64,000 nucleotides of DNA from Paenibacillus harenae DSM 16969 (GCF_000422465.1 NZ_AULV01000019.1:105751-169750), one strand, 5' to 3'. Counted from the stretch's first letter, positions 1-9,522 are shown. Notes: generated from the sequence alone by a model not told the origin. Numbers and translations are program-made.

Positions 1-512
1 TTACCAATATGTCTTATGTGCAGGAATATGAAATCGCGGATGACGGCGTGATTGAAATGCCGCGCATAACCTCGGGATATTTTGAGGACGTATTCGAACG
101 GTGGGCGGAAGCGAATGCCATGACCGGTTTGGGCCTATTTTCCCATTTCATTCATCCTGACGATATCCTTAGCAGCGCTCGAAGTAAAAATCAGAATTGG
201 GGTAAACTCTATGAAAACTTTGTTCAGAAGGCAGAAAGATTTCAGGAGACGTATCCATGGGTTCGCTCCATGACTTCGACTGAAGCGGCTCTTGATATGG
301 CCGGCTCTCTAACAGCGCAAGTGAAATGGACGCAGGAAGAGAACCGGATTCAAGGTGATATTTCCAATTATCGCGATCCCCTGTATTTTATTTTGCGTTC
401 GGATAAGAAGATCGGCAGGCTTACCCATTGCTCGGTAAAAAAAATAGATGCGAATACGTATCTCGTCGAAGCACATGATTCGAAATTCACGATTGAATTA
501 GGTGGGTCATAA
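1..512 (+). CDS. PelA-like (DUF2194-type) protein, C-terminal fragment
   Basis: This is the 3' end of a gene that begins left of the window; the frame is open to the first bases. About 167 residues are visible. The stretch FSHFIHPDDIL (about residues 44-54) resembles the HxxxH-type metal-binding segment of polysaccharide deacetylase domains, and a short beta-rich tail follows. It stops one base before the start region of pelF, so the two are surely co-transcribed. In Gram-positive Pel loci the gene before pelF usually encodes a PelA-like protein with a deacetylase domain (often annotated DUF2194). The assignment rests mostly on this position and on the histidine motif; the N-terminal domains cannot be seen. 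Confidence 0.6.
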   Translation, partial: TNMSYVQEYEIADDGVIEMPRITSGYFEDVFERWAEANAMTGLGLFSHFIHPDDILSSARSKNQNWGKLYENFVQKAERFQETYPWVRSMTSTEAALDMAGSLTAQVKWTQEENRIQGDISNYRDPLYFILRSDKKIGRLTHCSVKKIDANTYLVEAHDSKFTIELGGS

Positions 513-513
513 T

Positions 514-1953
514 ATGAAAATTTGTATCATCGCGGAAGGGTCCTATCCTTACATAACCGGCGGCGTATCCAGCTGGATTCATAGTATTATCACGCAAATG
601 CCCGAGCATGAATTCGTGATCTATGCGATAGGAGCGCAGACGAAGCAAAAAGGGCAGTTCAAGTACAAGCTGCCGGGCAATGTTGTTGAAGTAAAGGAAA
701 TGTTCTTGGATGAGTATTTGTTTGAGGACGGGGAATGGGGGCACCGCTTCAAGTTGTCCCCTGACCAGCATCAGGATCTGGCTGCGCTGCTTAGCGGAGA
801 AGGGCATATCAATTGGGGACGAATCTTCGAGCTGCTGCGCAGCAGCAAATTCCGCAAAGCGGCTGATTTCTTAACGAGCAAAGATTATTTTGACATTTTG
901 GAACAATTAGGGCGCGATAAATATAATCTGGTTCCGTTCACCGAGTTGTTCTGGACGGTCCGTTCGATGATCCTGCCGTTATTTCTAACGATACGTCATA
1001 ACGTGCCGCAAGCGGATCTGTATCACAGCGTCTCGACGGGCTATGCCGGAGTCGTTGGCGCTTTGGCTAAGCACGTTCACGGGAAACCGCTGCTGCTTAC
1101 CGAGCATGGCATTTATTCCAGGGAGCGCGAGGAAGAGATTATTAAAGCGGACTGGGTGAAGGGCTACTTTAAGGATCTGTGGATCGAGTATTTCTATAGT
1201 TTATCGGGCTGTGTATACGAAGCGGCCGATCAGGTAATTACGTTGTTTAACCGGAACAAGGAAATTGAAGTGGAGCTTGGCTGCGATGAAGAGAAGGTGA
1301 GCATTATTCCTAATGGAGTTAATGTTGACGGCTATGCCAATCTGAAGTCCGCGCCGCAGGATGGCAAGATTCGAATAGGCGCGGTTGTCCGAGTCGTTCC
1401 GATTAAGGATATTAAGACGATGATTCAAAGCTTCGCGTTAGTGAACCGTGAAGTGCCGAATGCGGTGCTGTATATTATGGGGCCGGTCGAAGAGGATGAG
1501 CAATATTATAAAGAATGCTTACAGATGGTCGAGGCAATGGAATTAGTCAATATTGTATTTACGGGTGAAGTGCAAATTAAGGATTATATCGGGCAGATGG
1601 ATATTTTAATGTTAACCAGCATAAGCGAAGGTCAGCCGCTTGCCATATTAGAGGGAATGGCTTGTTCCAAACCGTTCGTCACGACGAATGTGGGAAGCTG
1701 CAAGGAGCTGATTAATGGCTTGGATGACGGCATCGGTCCTGCGGGGCTTGTAACTCCGGTCATGCACTACGAACAAATCGCGGGCGGCGTCATTCAGCTG
1801 TGTCAAAATAAGGACCTTCGCGAGAGTATGGGAAGGAACGCTTACGAACGCGTACAGCGGTATTACAAGCATCAGGATTTTATTGCGAGTTACCGGAATC
1901 TTTATTCGTCATTGGGAGGCAGACAGAAGTGGCTGGAATCGGCTTCGAATTAA
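514..1953 (+). CDS. pelF: GT4-family glycosyltransferase PelF
   Basis: A 479-residue GT-B fold glycosyltransferase. PelF is the cytosolic polymerase of Pel exopolysaccharide (UDP-GlcNAc/GalNAc sugars). The N-terminus MKICIIAEGSYPYITGGVSS is characteristic of PelF. The C-terminal half has the usual GT4 features: IPNGVNVDGY, GAVVRVVPIKD and the acidic ITMLTSISEGQPLAILEG-type segment. An upstream in-frame GTG at 502 would add four residues, but AGGTGG at 500-505 lies eight bases before the ATG at 514, so that start is chosen. The 3' end overlaps pelG by 25 bases. Identification is firm; polymer chemistry is inferred from the family. Confidence 0.93.
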   Translation: MKICIIAEGSYPYITGGVSSWIHSIITQMPEHEFVIYAIGAQTKQKGQFKYKLPGNVVEVKEMFLDEYLFEDGEWGHRFKLSPDQHQDLAALLSGEGHINWGRIFELLRSSKFRKAADFLTSKDYFDILEQLGRDKYNLVPFTELFWTVRSMILPLFLTIRHNVPQADLYHSVSTGYAGVVGALAKHVHGKPLLLTEHGIYSREREEEIIKADWVKGYFKDLWIEYFYSLSGCVYEAADQVITLFNRNKEIEVELGCDEEKVSIIPNGVNVDGYANLKSAPQDGKIRIGAVVRVVPIKDIKTMIQSFALVNREVPNAVLYIMGPVEEDEQYYKECLQMVEAMELVNIVFTGEVQIKDYIGQMDILMLTSISEGQPLAILEGMACSKPFVTTNVGSCKELINGLDDGIGPAGLVTPVMHYEQIAGGVIQLCQNKDLRESMGRNAYERVQRYYKHQDFIASYRNLYSSLGGRQKWLESASN

Positions 1954-4900
1954 GAAAAATGTTTCAGGAGCAAGGTTTAATTAACAATGTGAAGGCATAT
2001 GCGTACTCTTCATTAACGACTGTCGGTCCGATGATCCTGTGTATGTTCTTAATTATCGCGCTGCAGAGACTGATGTCCGTTTATAGTAACAGTTTTGTAG
2101 AGTGGGAGCTCTATATTGCAACGGTAACCTATTGTTTTATATTTTCGATCATAGCGACGAGCGGAATTTCAATGGTATTAACGAGATTTATAGCCGATAT
2201 GGTCTATGAGAAGAAATATGAACAGCTGCTGTCCTCCTTCTATGGCGCGCTGATCGTATGCCTGCCGTTGTGCGGGGCTGCAGCATGGCTGTTCCTGCGG
2301 GAGGTATCCGCGGATACGGGCTATAAGGCGGCGGCCTATCTTTTTTTTATGACCCTTATTGTCGTCTGGCTTCAGGGCGTATATCTTTCAGCGTTAAAAG
2401 ATTATATCCGGATCGTACGAAGCTTTGCGATTGGCGTTATTTTTGCATTGCTAAGCGGGTGGCTGATCTTTCAATACACTGCAATTCCATCCACGACGGC
2501 AGCGCTGTTAGCGATCGATATCGGGTTTATTGTGATCGCACTGCTCTCATGGATTCATTTTGAACAAATATTTCCGCGCGCGGAGAGCCGTTATTACTTT
2601 TCGTTTTTGGCTTATTTCAAGAAATATAAGTCGCTTTTCTTTGCAGGCTGCTTTGTTTATGGGGGCGTCTACATTCATAACTTCGTTTATTGGTTTAGTT
2701 CCTCCGGCAGCGAGGTGGCTGATCGGTTTCGGGTCATGCCGTGGTATGATTTGCCTGTTTTCTATGCCTATATGTCGGTTGTTCCATCTTTAGTTGTTTT
2801 TGTCGTATCCGTGGAAACCTCATTTTACGAAAAATTTCGGGTGTACTACAGGAATGTAATTGATGGAGGAACCTATCAAGATATAAGTAACGCCAAGAAG
2901 GGGATGCAGCGGACTCTGCTTCGCGAGGTTAGTTTTCTGATGGAGGTCCAGCTTCTGTTCACCATCCTTGCCATCGCTATAGGCATGAAGCTTCTCCCTA
3001 AAATCGGCTTTACGATGTCGCAGCTTGATCTATTTCTCGTTCTTGCTTTAGCGTATTTCCTGTTTATCATCTTATTTGTTCTGATTCACGTATTAATGTA
3101 CTTTGATGACCGGAAGGGTGTACTGCTGATCAGCTTGGCTTTCGTATTAAGCAATGCCGGACTGACCTATGTGATGAAGCAGTTCGACCTCCATGGATTC
3201 GGCATGTTTATTGCGGCGTTTCTGACGCTCGGCGCGGCAATCGCCAGACTGCTGTACTTACTTCGAAATATTGATTATTATACCTTCTGTTCGCAGCCGC
3301 TCACAACGAAGCGCGTACAGGCGGGCACGAAGACTGCCCTGAAGAAGCCGGGCGCTATCGTATCGGTGCTCCTCCTTATGACGCTGCTACTTGCTGCCTG
3401 CGCGGGGAGCTCCTCTTCTGTGGAGGCGCAGCTTCCGCAAGCGGAGCAGGCAGCGGAACAACCCGTCGGCAATAACGAGAGGCTTGTCGAGGACAAACGC
3501 ATTTATGAACGGGACGATGACAGCTCGCTTAAAACGTTGTACGTGACCATCCTGCCCGAGGAGGATGGGGCGGCGGATTCCATCAATTGGTATGGGCTGA
3601 ATCGGATGACGGATCGTTACAGCGAGAAGAGCCTGGAGGTTATCATGCAGGAGGGCCCTGCCGACGGCAGCGGACCGGGACAGGGAATGTTTGGCTACGG
3701 AGACGAGTTGCCTAACGCGAAAATTAGCCTGAGAGGTAACACGGCCCGATATTCAGCTCAAAAATCATATAAGATTAAGCTGTTTGACGAAGCGGGCTTA
3801 TGGCAAAATCAGCGAACGCTTAATCTAAATAAACACTCAACCGATCTTTCGAAATTGCGTAATAAATTGAGCTTTGATTTATTGGAGACGATACCGGATA
3901 TAACGAGCTTAAGGACGCAATTCGTCCGCTTATACGTAAAGGATTTGTCCGAAGGGGCTTCCCGGGCGGCATTTCAAGATTATGGCTTATACACGCAAAT
4001 CGAGCAGCCGAACGAGATGTTCTTAAAATCGCATTGGCTTGACCCATACGGCTATTTATATAAGGTTACATTTTTCGAGTTTCAGCGATATGCCGATCTT
4101 ATTAAATCCCACACGGATCCGGATTACGACAAAAAGGCGTTTGAGACGATTCTTGAAATTAAAGGACGGGAAGAGCATGATAAGCTGATTGCCATGCTTG
4201 ACGATTTGAACAATATGCAGCTACCGATCGATGAAGTAATCGAGGAGCACTTTGATTTAGATAATTTGCTCACATGGACGGCCGTTAATATTTTGATGGA
4301 CAACATGGACACGGACGCGAACAATTTTTATCTGTACTCACCGCTGAATTCCAAGAAGTGGTATCTTCTCCCCTGGGATTATGACGGGGGCTGGGAGCTC
4401 CAACGGTCAATCGATTCTATTCGTCCTTATCAGGCGGGGATAAGCAATTTTTGGGGGAGTACGCTGCATAACCGATATTTCCGCAATCCAGAGCATATTC
4501 AACTTCTTATCGATAAGGTGGATGAGTTATCCAAGGTGATAAACAAGGATCGTATAGAGAAACAGATCAGCTTATATAAGGAGACGGTTAAGCCGTTTCT
4601 TTTTAGAGCGCCCGATGTCAACTTCTTGCCTGGCTTAAATACGGATTTTGAAAAAGATCTTCAGCTGATCATCGATACGCCGGAACGGGGCGTGAAACGG
4701 TTCCTGGACGATTTGCAAAAGCCGAAGCCGTTCTACATGGACGCTATGCTTGATAATGGCGAGGAAATCCAGCTCTCATGGGGGATTTCATATGATTTCC
4801 AAGGGGACGATTTGCTCTATGACGTGACGGTGGCACGGGATCCGGCCATGACTCAAGTCGTCGTTGGGAAAACTGGCATACAAGAAAACGTCATTACGAT

Positions 4901-5039
4901 GAAAAATCCTGGCGCAGGCACCTATTACTGGCGGGTAACCGTTCGCGACAGCGCAGGCAATGAGCAATCGTCCTTTGATATGTTCACTGATGTCGAAGGC
5001 AACAATTACTACGGCATCCGGCAATTCGAGGTGAACTAG
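1929..5039 (+). CDS. pelG: PelG membrane transporter fused to CotH-kinase lipoprotein
   Basis: A 1036-residue single reading frame with two normally separate proteins. Residues 1 to about 460 form a polytopic PelG, starting MAGIGFELRKMF, which moves the Pel polymer across the membrane. Residues 470-491 then read like a complete lipoprotein signal ending in LLLAAC, with Cys491 as the would-be lipidation site. Residues about 545-900 are a CotH-type atypical kinase domain, with RGNTARYSAQKSYKIKLFD, DTDANNFYLY and LLPWDYDGGW as its conserved blocks. A fibronectin-III-like tail (about 940-1020) follows. The GTG start has GGGAGG nine bases upstream and overlaps pelF. No internal start near the junction would make CotH separately: the only late ATG lies inside the hydrophobic signal. 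Confidence 0.88.
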   Translation: MAGIGFELRKMFQEQGLINNVKAYAYSSLTTVGPMILCMFLIIALQRLMSVYSNSFVEWELYIATVTYCFIFSIIATSGISMVLTRFIADMVYEKKYEQLLSSFYGALIVCLPLCGAAAWLFLREVSADTGYKAAAYLFFMTLIVVWLQGVYLSALKDYIRIVRSFAIGVIFALLSGWLIFQYTAIPSTTAALLAIDIGFIVIALLSWIHFEQIFPRAESRYYFSFLAYFKKYKSLFFAGCFVYGGVYIHNFVYWFSSSGSEVADRFRVMPWYDLPVFYAYMSVVPSLVVFVVSVETSFYEKFRVYYRNVIDGGTYQDISNAKKGMQRTLLREVSFLMEVQLLFTILAIAIGMKLLPKIGFTMSQLDLFLVLALAYFLFIILFVLIHVLMYFDDRKGVLLISLAFVLSNAGLTYVMKQFDLHGFGMFIAAFLTLGAAIARLLYLLRNIDYYTFCSQPLTTKRVQAGTKTALKKPGAIVSVLLLMTLLLAACAGSSSSVEAQLPQAEQAAEQPVGNNERLVEDKRIYERDDDSSLKTLYVTILPEEDGAADSINWYGLNRMTDRYSEKSLEVIMQEGPADGSGPGQGMFGYGDELPNAKISLRGNTARYSAQKSYKIKLFDEAGLWQNQRTLNLNKHSTDLSKLRNKLSFDLLETIPDITSLRTQFVRLYVKDLSEGASRAAFQDYGLYTQIEQPNEMFLKSHWLDPYGYLYKVTFFEFQRYADLIKSHTDPDYDKKAFETILEIKGREEHDKLIAMLDDLNNMQLPIDEVIEEHFDLDNLLTWTAVNILMDNMDTDANNFYLYSPLNSKKWYLLPWDYDGGWELQRSIDSIRPYQAGISNFWGSTLHNRYFRNPEHIQLLIDKVDELSKVINKDRIEKQISLYKETVKPFLFRAPDVNFLPGLNTDFEKDLQLIIDTPERGVKRFLDDLQKPKPFYMDAMLDNGEEIQLSWGISYDFQGDDLLYDVTVARDPAMTQVVVGKTGIQENVITMKNPGAGTYYWRVTVRDSAGNEQSSFDMFTDVEGNNYYGIRQFEVN

Positions 5040-5040
5040 C

Positions 5041-5751
5041 ATGCAGTTTCAAGGCAGAAAGCTTAGGAATGAGATGAAATATTATTTGCATGCGTTCGAG
5101 TATACGTCGCTTCGCTATAAGATCTCTACGCTGCTCACGATGGATCGTAATTCCGTTGACGGAGACGGGTACGGGATCCGAAGCTTATACTTTGACGGCC
5201 GCCATGAGCATTCGCTCTACGATAAGAATAACGGCATCTTCAAGCGGGAGAAGTACCGAATTCGGATTTACAACGGCAGCGATGCCAAAATTACGGTGGA
5301 GCGCAAAAGCAAGTTTGGCGATTATGTATGCAAAGAGGCGGCTGTCATAAGCCGCCAGCAATATGATGCGATTATTGCCGGCGATTACTCGGCGCTGTCG
5401 GATAGCGTCCATCCGCTGCTCCAGGATTTTTATTCGGCGCTCGCCTATCGGGCTTTCCGTTCCGTCGTCATCGTTGATTATATTCGTGAGGCCTACGTGT
5501 ACGAGCCGGGCAATGTGCGAATTACATTCGACAAGCGGCTGGCAGCGGGCGTGAATACGATCGATTTGTTTGAGCCGGACCTCGTGCTGGAGGAGGCGCT
5601 GCTTGCCCATCAGACGATTATGGAGGTCAAATTTGATGATTTTTTACCGGATCCTATTCGCAAGCTTCTACAACCGGAGAAACATGTGCGGTCTGCGATA
5701 TCCAAATATGTGATATGCCGTGAAATAGGATTAAAACATTTTAAAACATAG
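5041..5751 (+). CDS. VTC-domain (polyphosphate polymerase-like) protein
   Basis: A 236-residue soluble protein with the VTC tunnel-domain signature: basic strands RNEMKYYL, RSLYFDG, KREKYRIRIYN, KITVERKS and the C-terminal acidic strand MEVKFDDFLPDPIRKLL. In yeast this fold makes polyphosphate from ATP; bacterial stand-alone copies near CotH and DUF4956 genes are of unknown function. The ATG follows the pelG-cotH stop by one base and has GAGGTG seven bases upstream, inside the fused gene, so translation is coupled. Most catalytic-type Arg, Lys and Glu positions of the fold appear present. The domain call is secure; the polymerase activity is only inferred. Confidence 0.88.
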   Translation: MQFQGRKLRNEMKYYLHAFEYTSLRYKISTLLTMDRNSVDGDGYGIRSLYFDGRHEHSLYDKNNGIFKREKYRIRIYNGSDAKITVERKSKFGDYVCKEAAVISRQQYDAIIAGDYSALSDSVHPLLQDFYSALAYRAFRSVVIVDYIREAYVYEPGNVRITFDKRLAAGVNTIDLFEPDLVLEEALLAHQTIMEVKFDDFLPDPIRKLLQPEKHVRSAISKYVICREIGLKHFKT

Positions 5752-5769
5752 ACTGGATGAGGTGGCTCC

Positions 5770-6450
5770 ATGGGCGAGACCGTAAATTTTCAAGATGTTA
5801 TTAAGAAAAGCATGCTTCATCTGGAAGCGTTTCGAAGCATTTCGTATGTAGATATGCTGCTCGGTCTGGCTTGCGCCTTTGCGATCGGACTTTTTATCTA
5901 TTGGATTTATCGCAAAACCTTTCGCGGCGTCGTATACAGCTACAACTACAATGTATCCTTTGTTTTAATGACCATTATTACCGCGCTGATTATTATGACC
6001 ATAAGCACCAACATCGTATTATCTCTAGGTATGGTCGGCGCGCTGAGCATTGTCCGTTTTCGAACGGCCGTAAAGGATCCGTTAGATATCGTATATATGT
6101 TCTGGTCCATCGCTGCGGGAATAGCAAGCGGGGCCAAAATGTATCCTCTCGCCCTATTCGGTTCCATCGTTATCGGCTTAACGCTAATGTGGCTGTCCAG
6201 ACGCAAGATTAAAGAGCAATCATTCCTGCTAATTGTACGGCACAATGAAGAAGCGGCCACTGAACTGCGTATACTGCTGCGCAAGCTGGATACAAAGCTG
6301 AAATCGAAGACGGTCCGCAAGGATTTTACGGAGCTGACGGTGGAAATTAAATTAAGGGACGATAATACCGCATTTATGCAGACGATAAATGAAATTCAAG
6401 GTGTACATGATACGTCGCTCATTAATTACACTGGCGACTATGCGCAATAG
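5770..6450 (+). CDS. DUF4956 membrane protein
   Basis: A 226-residue protein with an N-terminal cytosolic segment, four or so membrane spans between about residues 25 and 145, and a soluble alpha/beta C-terminal domain. The conserved core GMVGALSIVRFRTAVKDPLD is the hallmark of DUF4956. It starts 18 bases after the VTC gene, with GAGGTGG before the ATG, so it is the last gene of the Pel unit. DUF4956 genes commonly sit beside CotH and VTC genes, which suggests one membrane complex, but no biochemical role is known to me. Confidence 0.87.
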   Translation: MGETVNFQDVIKKSMLHLEAFRSISYVDMLLGLACAFAIGLFIYWIYRKTFRGVVYSYNYNVSFVLMTIITALIIMTISTNIVLSLGMVGALSIVRFRTAVKDPLDIVYMFWSIAAGIASGAKMYPLALFGSIVIGLTLMWLSRRKIKEQSFLLIVRHNEEAATELRILLRKLDTKLKSKTVRKDFTELTVEIKLRDDNTAFMQTINEIQGVHDTSLINYTGDYAQ

Positions 6451-6609
6451 ATAATGCCCTTTTTTGTGGGTCGTGAACGGCCAGGCCTTTCACGGGGATA
6501 CCTTGGGTACGAACAGTTCGGTAGGCGCAGGATGCGCGCAGGTTACCGTCAATATGAGCATGAAGATTTTCCGCCGGCAAGTTTTAATAAAAGGAGTGTG
6601 AGGGCTTAG

Positions 6610-7308
6610 ATGAGCTTTCAACAATGGAAAGCGCAAATGGACAGTTCCTATCGGATTTGCGCATTTGGTTCCAGCAATACGGAATTATCTCTGGCTAATG
6701 AAGGGAAGCATAACTGGGTTGACTGGCTGTATATCAACCTGCGAAAAGAAGTTGGCAATCATGTTATTGTAACGAACTTAGGAATCGGCGGGGAAACAAC
6801 CATTCAACTGCTCGACCGCATGGAACGCGACGTTAAACCTTTGCAGCCCTCGCTTGTTATCGTTACGATAGGAGGCAATGATGCCGCTACTGAAATGCCG
6901 TTAAAGCTGTACGCCGAGCGGCTGAAAACGATTTGTTCCATTATTCGCTCCTATGAAGCGGTGCCGGTGCTTCAAACTTATTATTGTCCCGTGTACCATA
7001 ATGGGACTCCCGGTTTTGAACGGCGCTTTGAAGCGAATATGCAAGCGAACAGAGACCTGGCTCAAGAGATGGGTCTGAAGCTAATCGACCAGTATGCCTT
7101 TTTTGAACCCTATTACCGCGCGGACCCGAAGGAATATGAGAAGCTGATGCGAGATTGGCTGCATGTGAACCATCTGGGTAATCTGGTCATGGCCCAACAT
7201 ATTTCCATCAGCTTCGGACTTCCCGAGCTTCCTGTTCCTGAAGAATGGAAGAAGCAATTTGTCCCTTTATACGAAAAAATGATCCAAGTCGCGAACCGTC
7301 AGGTTTAG
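6610..7308 (+). CDS. SGNH/GDSL-family hydrolase
   Basis: A 232-residue intracellular esterase-like protein. Block I is FGSSNTE with the likely nucleophile Ser22, block II is GIGGETT (oxyanion Gly), block III is TIGGNDAA (oxyanion Asn), and block V is DWLHVNHLG with the catalytic Asp and His. The length and block spacing fit SGNH hydrolases; the substrate may be an acyl or acetyl ester, possibly on a sugar. It has no signal peptide. It stands alone, 159 bases after the Pel unit, and ends in its own terminator. Confidence 0.85.
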   Translation: MSFQQWKAQMDSSYRICAFGSSNTELSLANEGKHNWVDWLYINLRKEVGNHVIVTNLGIGGETTIQLLDRMERDVKPLQPSLVIVTIGGNDAATEMPLKLYAERLKTICSIIRSYEAVPVLQTYYCPVYHNGTPGFERRFEANMQANRDLAQEMGLKLIDQYAFFEPYYRADPKEYEKLMRDWLHVNHLGNLVMAQHISISFGLPELPVPEEWKKQFVPLYEKMIQVANRQV

Positions 7309-7320
7309 TGATAACGAGAA

Positions 7321-7347
7321 GCTGCCGAACGCCGGCGGCTTTTTTTG
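7321..7347 (+). terminator. Rho-independent terminator after SGNH hydrolase
   Basis: Stem GCTGCCG (7321-7327) pairs with CGGCGGC (7333-7339), with one wobble pair, and is followed by eight T residues. Confidence 0.85.
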
Positions 7348-7561
7348 TATTCAGTTCCCGGCACCATAAACCGATTACAAGAAAGCTTAAACTATTACGG
7401 GAAGCTTTATCTCCATCAATTCAAGAAAATTTCGCATGAAAAAAGGATGAACCTTCCCATTTGCATGAATGTAGTAATCTTAAATTATCAAATGGTGAAA
7501 GGCGCTTTGAAGGGAGACCATGGATGAAGGTGCCGAAAGCCGGAGAGATAGAGGAGGAGCA

Positions 7562-8536
7562 ATGACTAAAAATAATTTTGCGGTTGAAACACGGGGTTTG
7601 AGAAAATCGTTTGGCAGTGTAGAGGTGTTAAAAGGAATTGACCTTCAGGTCGAGCGAGGAACCGTCTATGCCATCCTCGGGCCGAATGGAGCCGGAAAGA
7701 CGACGCTGGTCAACATTTTATCAACGCTGATTCGTCCCGATTCCGGCACTGCTCAAGTATTTGGATTGGATGTCGTCCATGACGCCGACAAAGTCCGGGG
7801 TATGGTGGGCCTGACCGGACAGTTCGCCGCGGTGGATGAGGAGCTGAGCGGACGTGATAACCTTGTCCTGTTCGGGAGATTGACGGGATACGGGAGAAAG
7901 GCGGCTTATGCGAGAGCGGATGAATTACTGGATGCATTTGACTTGACGGATGCCGCGTACCGCCATGCCGGCAAGTATTCGGGCGGGATGCGCCGGCGCT
8001 TAGATATTGCTGCTGCCATGCTGGTCATGCCGGATCTGCTGTTCCTGGATGAGCCGACGACCGGTCTTGATCCCCGGAGCAGGAACGGCGTATGGGATAT
8101 TGTTCGAACGCTGGTGGACAGAGGAACGACCGTTCTGCTGACGACTCAATATTTGGAAGAGGCAGATCAGCTGGCTGACCGTCTTGCCGTGATAGACGGG
8201 GGAACGGTTATCGCCGAAGGCACGGCGGCTGAATTGAAGGCATCGGTCGGTTCCGGTACCGTCCACATTCGTCTCACGAAACCGGAGCAGCGAGCGCTGG
8301 CTGAACAGGTGCTTCAGCGCGAGTTGGATGCCGCCGCGGTCCGGCTGCATGCCGAACCGGCGTCTTTGTCGGCGCAGGTGTCGGACCCCGAGCTGGCAGC
8401 GCGCTTATTGACCGAGCTGTCCCGCGAGGGAATCGAAACGGTACAGTTCTCGCTGGGGCAGCCCAGTCTTGACGAGGTATTCCTCGCCCTTACCGGAAGA
8501 CCGGCCGAAGAAGAAAAGGAGGAAAACGTATCATGA
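7562..8536 (+). CDS. ABC transporter ATP-binding protein (DrrA type)
   Basis: A 324-residue ATPase. Walker A is LGPNGAGKTT, the signature is YSGGMRRRLDIAAA and Walker B is LLFLDEPTTGLDP. A long C-terminal extension after EGTAAELKASVG is typical of the daunorubicin-resistance DrrA family. The start ATG at 7562 has AGGAGGAG directly upstream (7551-7559); an in-frame ATG at 7520 has no comparable site. A 13-codon ORF (7524-7565) ends in ATGA at the chosen start, a possible chance overlap. With the next gene it forms a two-component exporter of drugs or lipids. Confidence 0.9.
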   Translation: MTKNNFAVETRGLRKSFGSVEVLKGIDLQVERGTVYAILGPNGAGKTTLVNILSTLIRPDSGTAQVFGLDVVHDADKVRGMVGLTGQFAAVDEELSGRDNLVLFGRLTGYGRKAAYARADELLDAFDLTDAAYRHAGKYSGGMRRRLDIAAAMLVMPDLLFLDEPTTGLDPRSRNGVWDIVRTLVDRGTTVLLTTQYLEEADQLADRLAVIDGGTVIAEGTAAELKASVGSGTVHIRLTKPEQRALAEQVLQRELDAAAVRLHAEPASLSAQVSDPELAARLLTELSREGIETVQFSLGQPSLDEVFLALTGRPAEEEKEENVS

Positions 8537-9357
8537 GTACCAATCAACCGAAATTGTTGAGGGTTTTGACCGTAAGCAGCCATCCGAATCGTCCGAATGC
8601 GCTGAGCGCCGTGCTGACATTTACATGGCGGTCATTGAAGAAAACGGTAAGCCAGCTTCCGTACATGGCCATTGACGTTCTCATCTTCCCGGTCATCTTC
8701 CTGCTGATCTTTACCTTCATGTTCGGCGGCGCCATTTCCGGCTCGACCGGGAATTACCTGCAGTTTCTGCTGCCCGGCATGCTGGTCTATACCGTAACGA
8801 CGATGACCGTATATATCGGAATATCGATCAAAACCGATATAGACCGCGGCGTGTTCAACCGCTTCCGGACCCTTCCGTTCTGGCAGCCCGCGGCGATCAT
8901 TGGCACGATGCTGGTCAACCTTCTCTCCTACGCCGCGGCGCTTGCGACAACGATTGCCTTCGGATTGCTGCTGGGCTTCCGCCCGGAGGCAGGCTTAACC
9001 GGCGCCTTGCTTGCGCTGCTGCTTGTCATTATGTACGCGTTTAGCGTCAGTTGGATTTTCGCTTGTATCGGTGTTGTCGCCAAAAAGACGGAGTCGATCA
9101 CAAGCATGACCTACATCGTCCTCTATCCTCTTATGTTCACAAGCAACGTCTTCACGGATACTTCGACCATGCCTGACTGGCTTGGCCCGATTATCGCCTA
9201 CAATCCGATAAGTCTAGCTTCTACGGCAGCTCGCGGTCTGATGCACGGCACGGCGACTGCGCAGGATCTCATCACGGCGCTTGCCGGAATGGCGCTGTTC
9301 ATTCTTGTGTTCGCGCCGCTAACCTTCCGGCTTTACCGTCAGAAAGCGAAGCAATAA
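8533..9357 (+). CDS. ABC-2 type permease (DrrB type)
   Basis: A 274-residue membrane protein with about six spans. The segment DIDRGVFNRFRTLPF after the second span is the conserved ABC-2 loop that contacts the ATPase. It overlaps the ATPase gene by four bases (ATGA), so the pair is translationally coupled. The partner ATPase and the fold point to an exporter; the substrate cannot be read from the sequence. Confidence 0.9.
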   Translation: MSTNQPKLLRVLTVSSHPNRPNALSAVLTFTWRSLKKTVSQLPYMAIDVLIFPVIFLLIFTFMFGGAISGSTGNYLQFLLPGMLVYTVTTMTVYIGISIKTDIDRGVFNRFRTLPFWQPAAIIGTMLVNLLSYAAALATTIAFGLLLGFRPEAGLTGALLALLLVIMYAFSVSWIFACIGVVAKKTESITSMTYIVLYPLMFTSNVFTDTSTMPDWLGPIIAYNPISLASTAARGLMHGTATAQDLITALAGMALFILVFAPLTFRLYRQKAKQ

Positions 9358-9365
9358 TCGTTCGG

Positions 9366-9400
9366 CCTGCTGCCCTATCATATGGCGGCAGGTTCTTTTT
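9366..9400 (+). terminator. Rho-independent terminator of ABC exporter pair
   Basis: CCTGCTGCC (9366-9374) pairs with GGCGGCAGG (9384-9392), with one wobble, followed by TTCTTTTT. Confidence 0.85.
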
Positions 9401-9522
9401 ATACTTTTTTTATAATTCGTAAAGAATAGGTTTATGATCGGTCTTTATATTGGGAAGAAGAAGACGAATCATGTAAGCGCAGGTAGGGTTATATGTGGTG
9501 CAGCATAAGAGATGCATGGATG

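Noticed and set aside
7524..7565. 13-codon leader peptide before the DrrA-type gene
   Set aside because: The overlap with the start by ATGA is suggestive, but there is no good ribosome site of its own and no attenuator after it.
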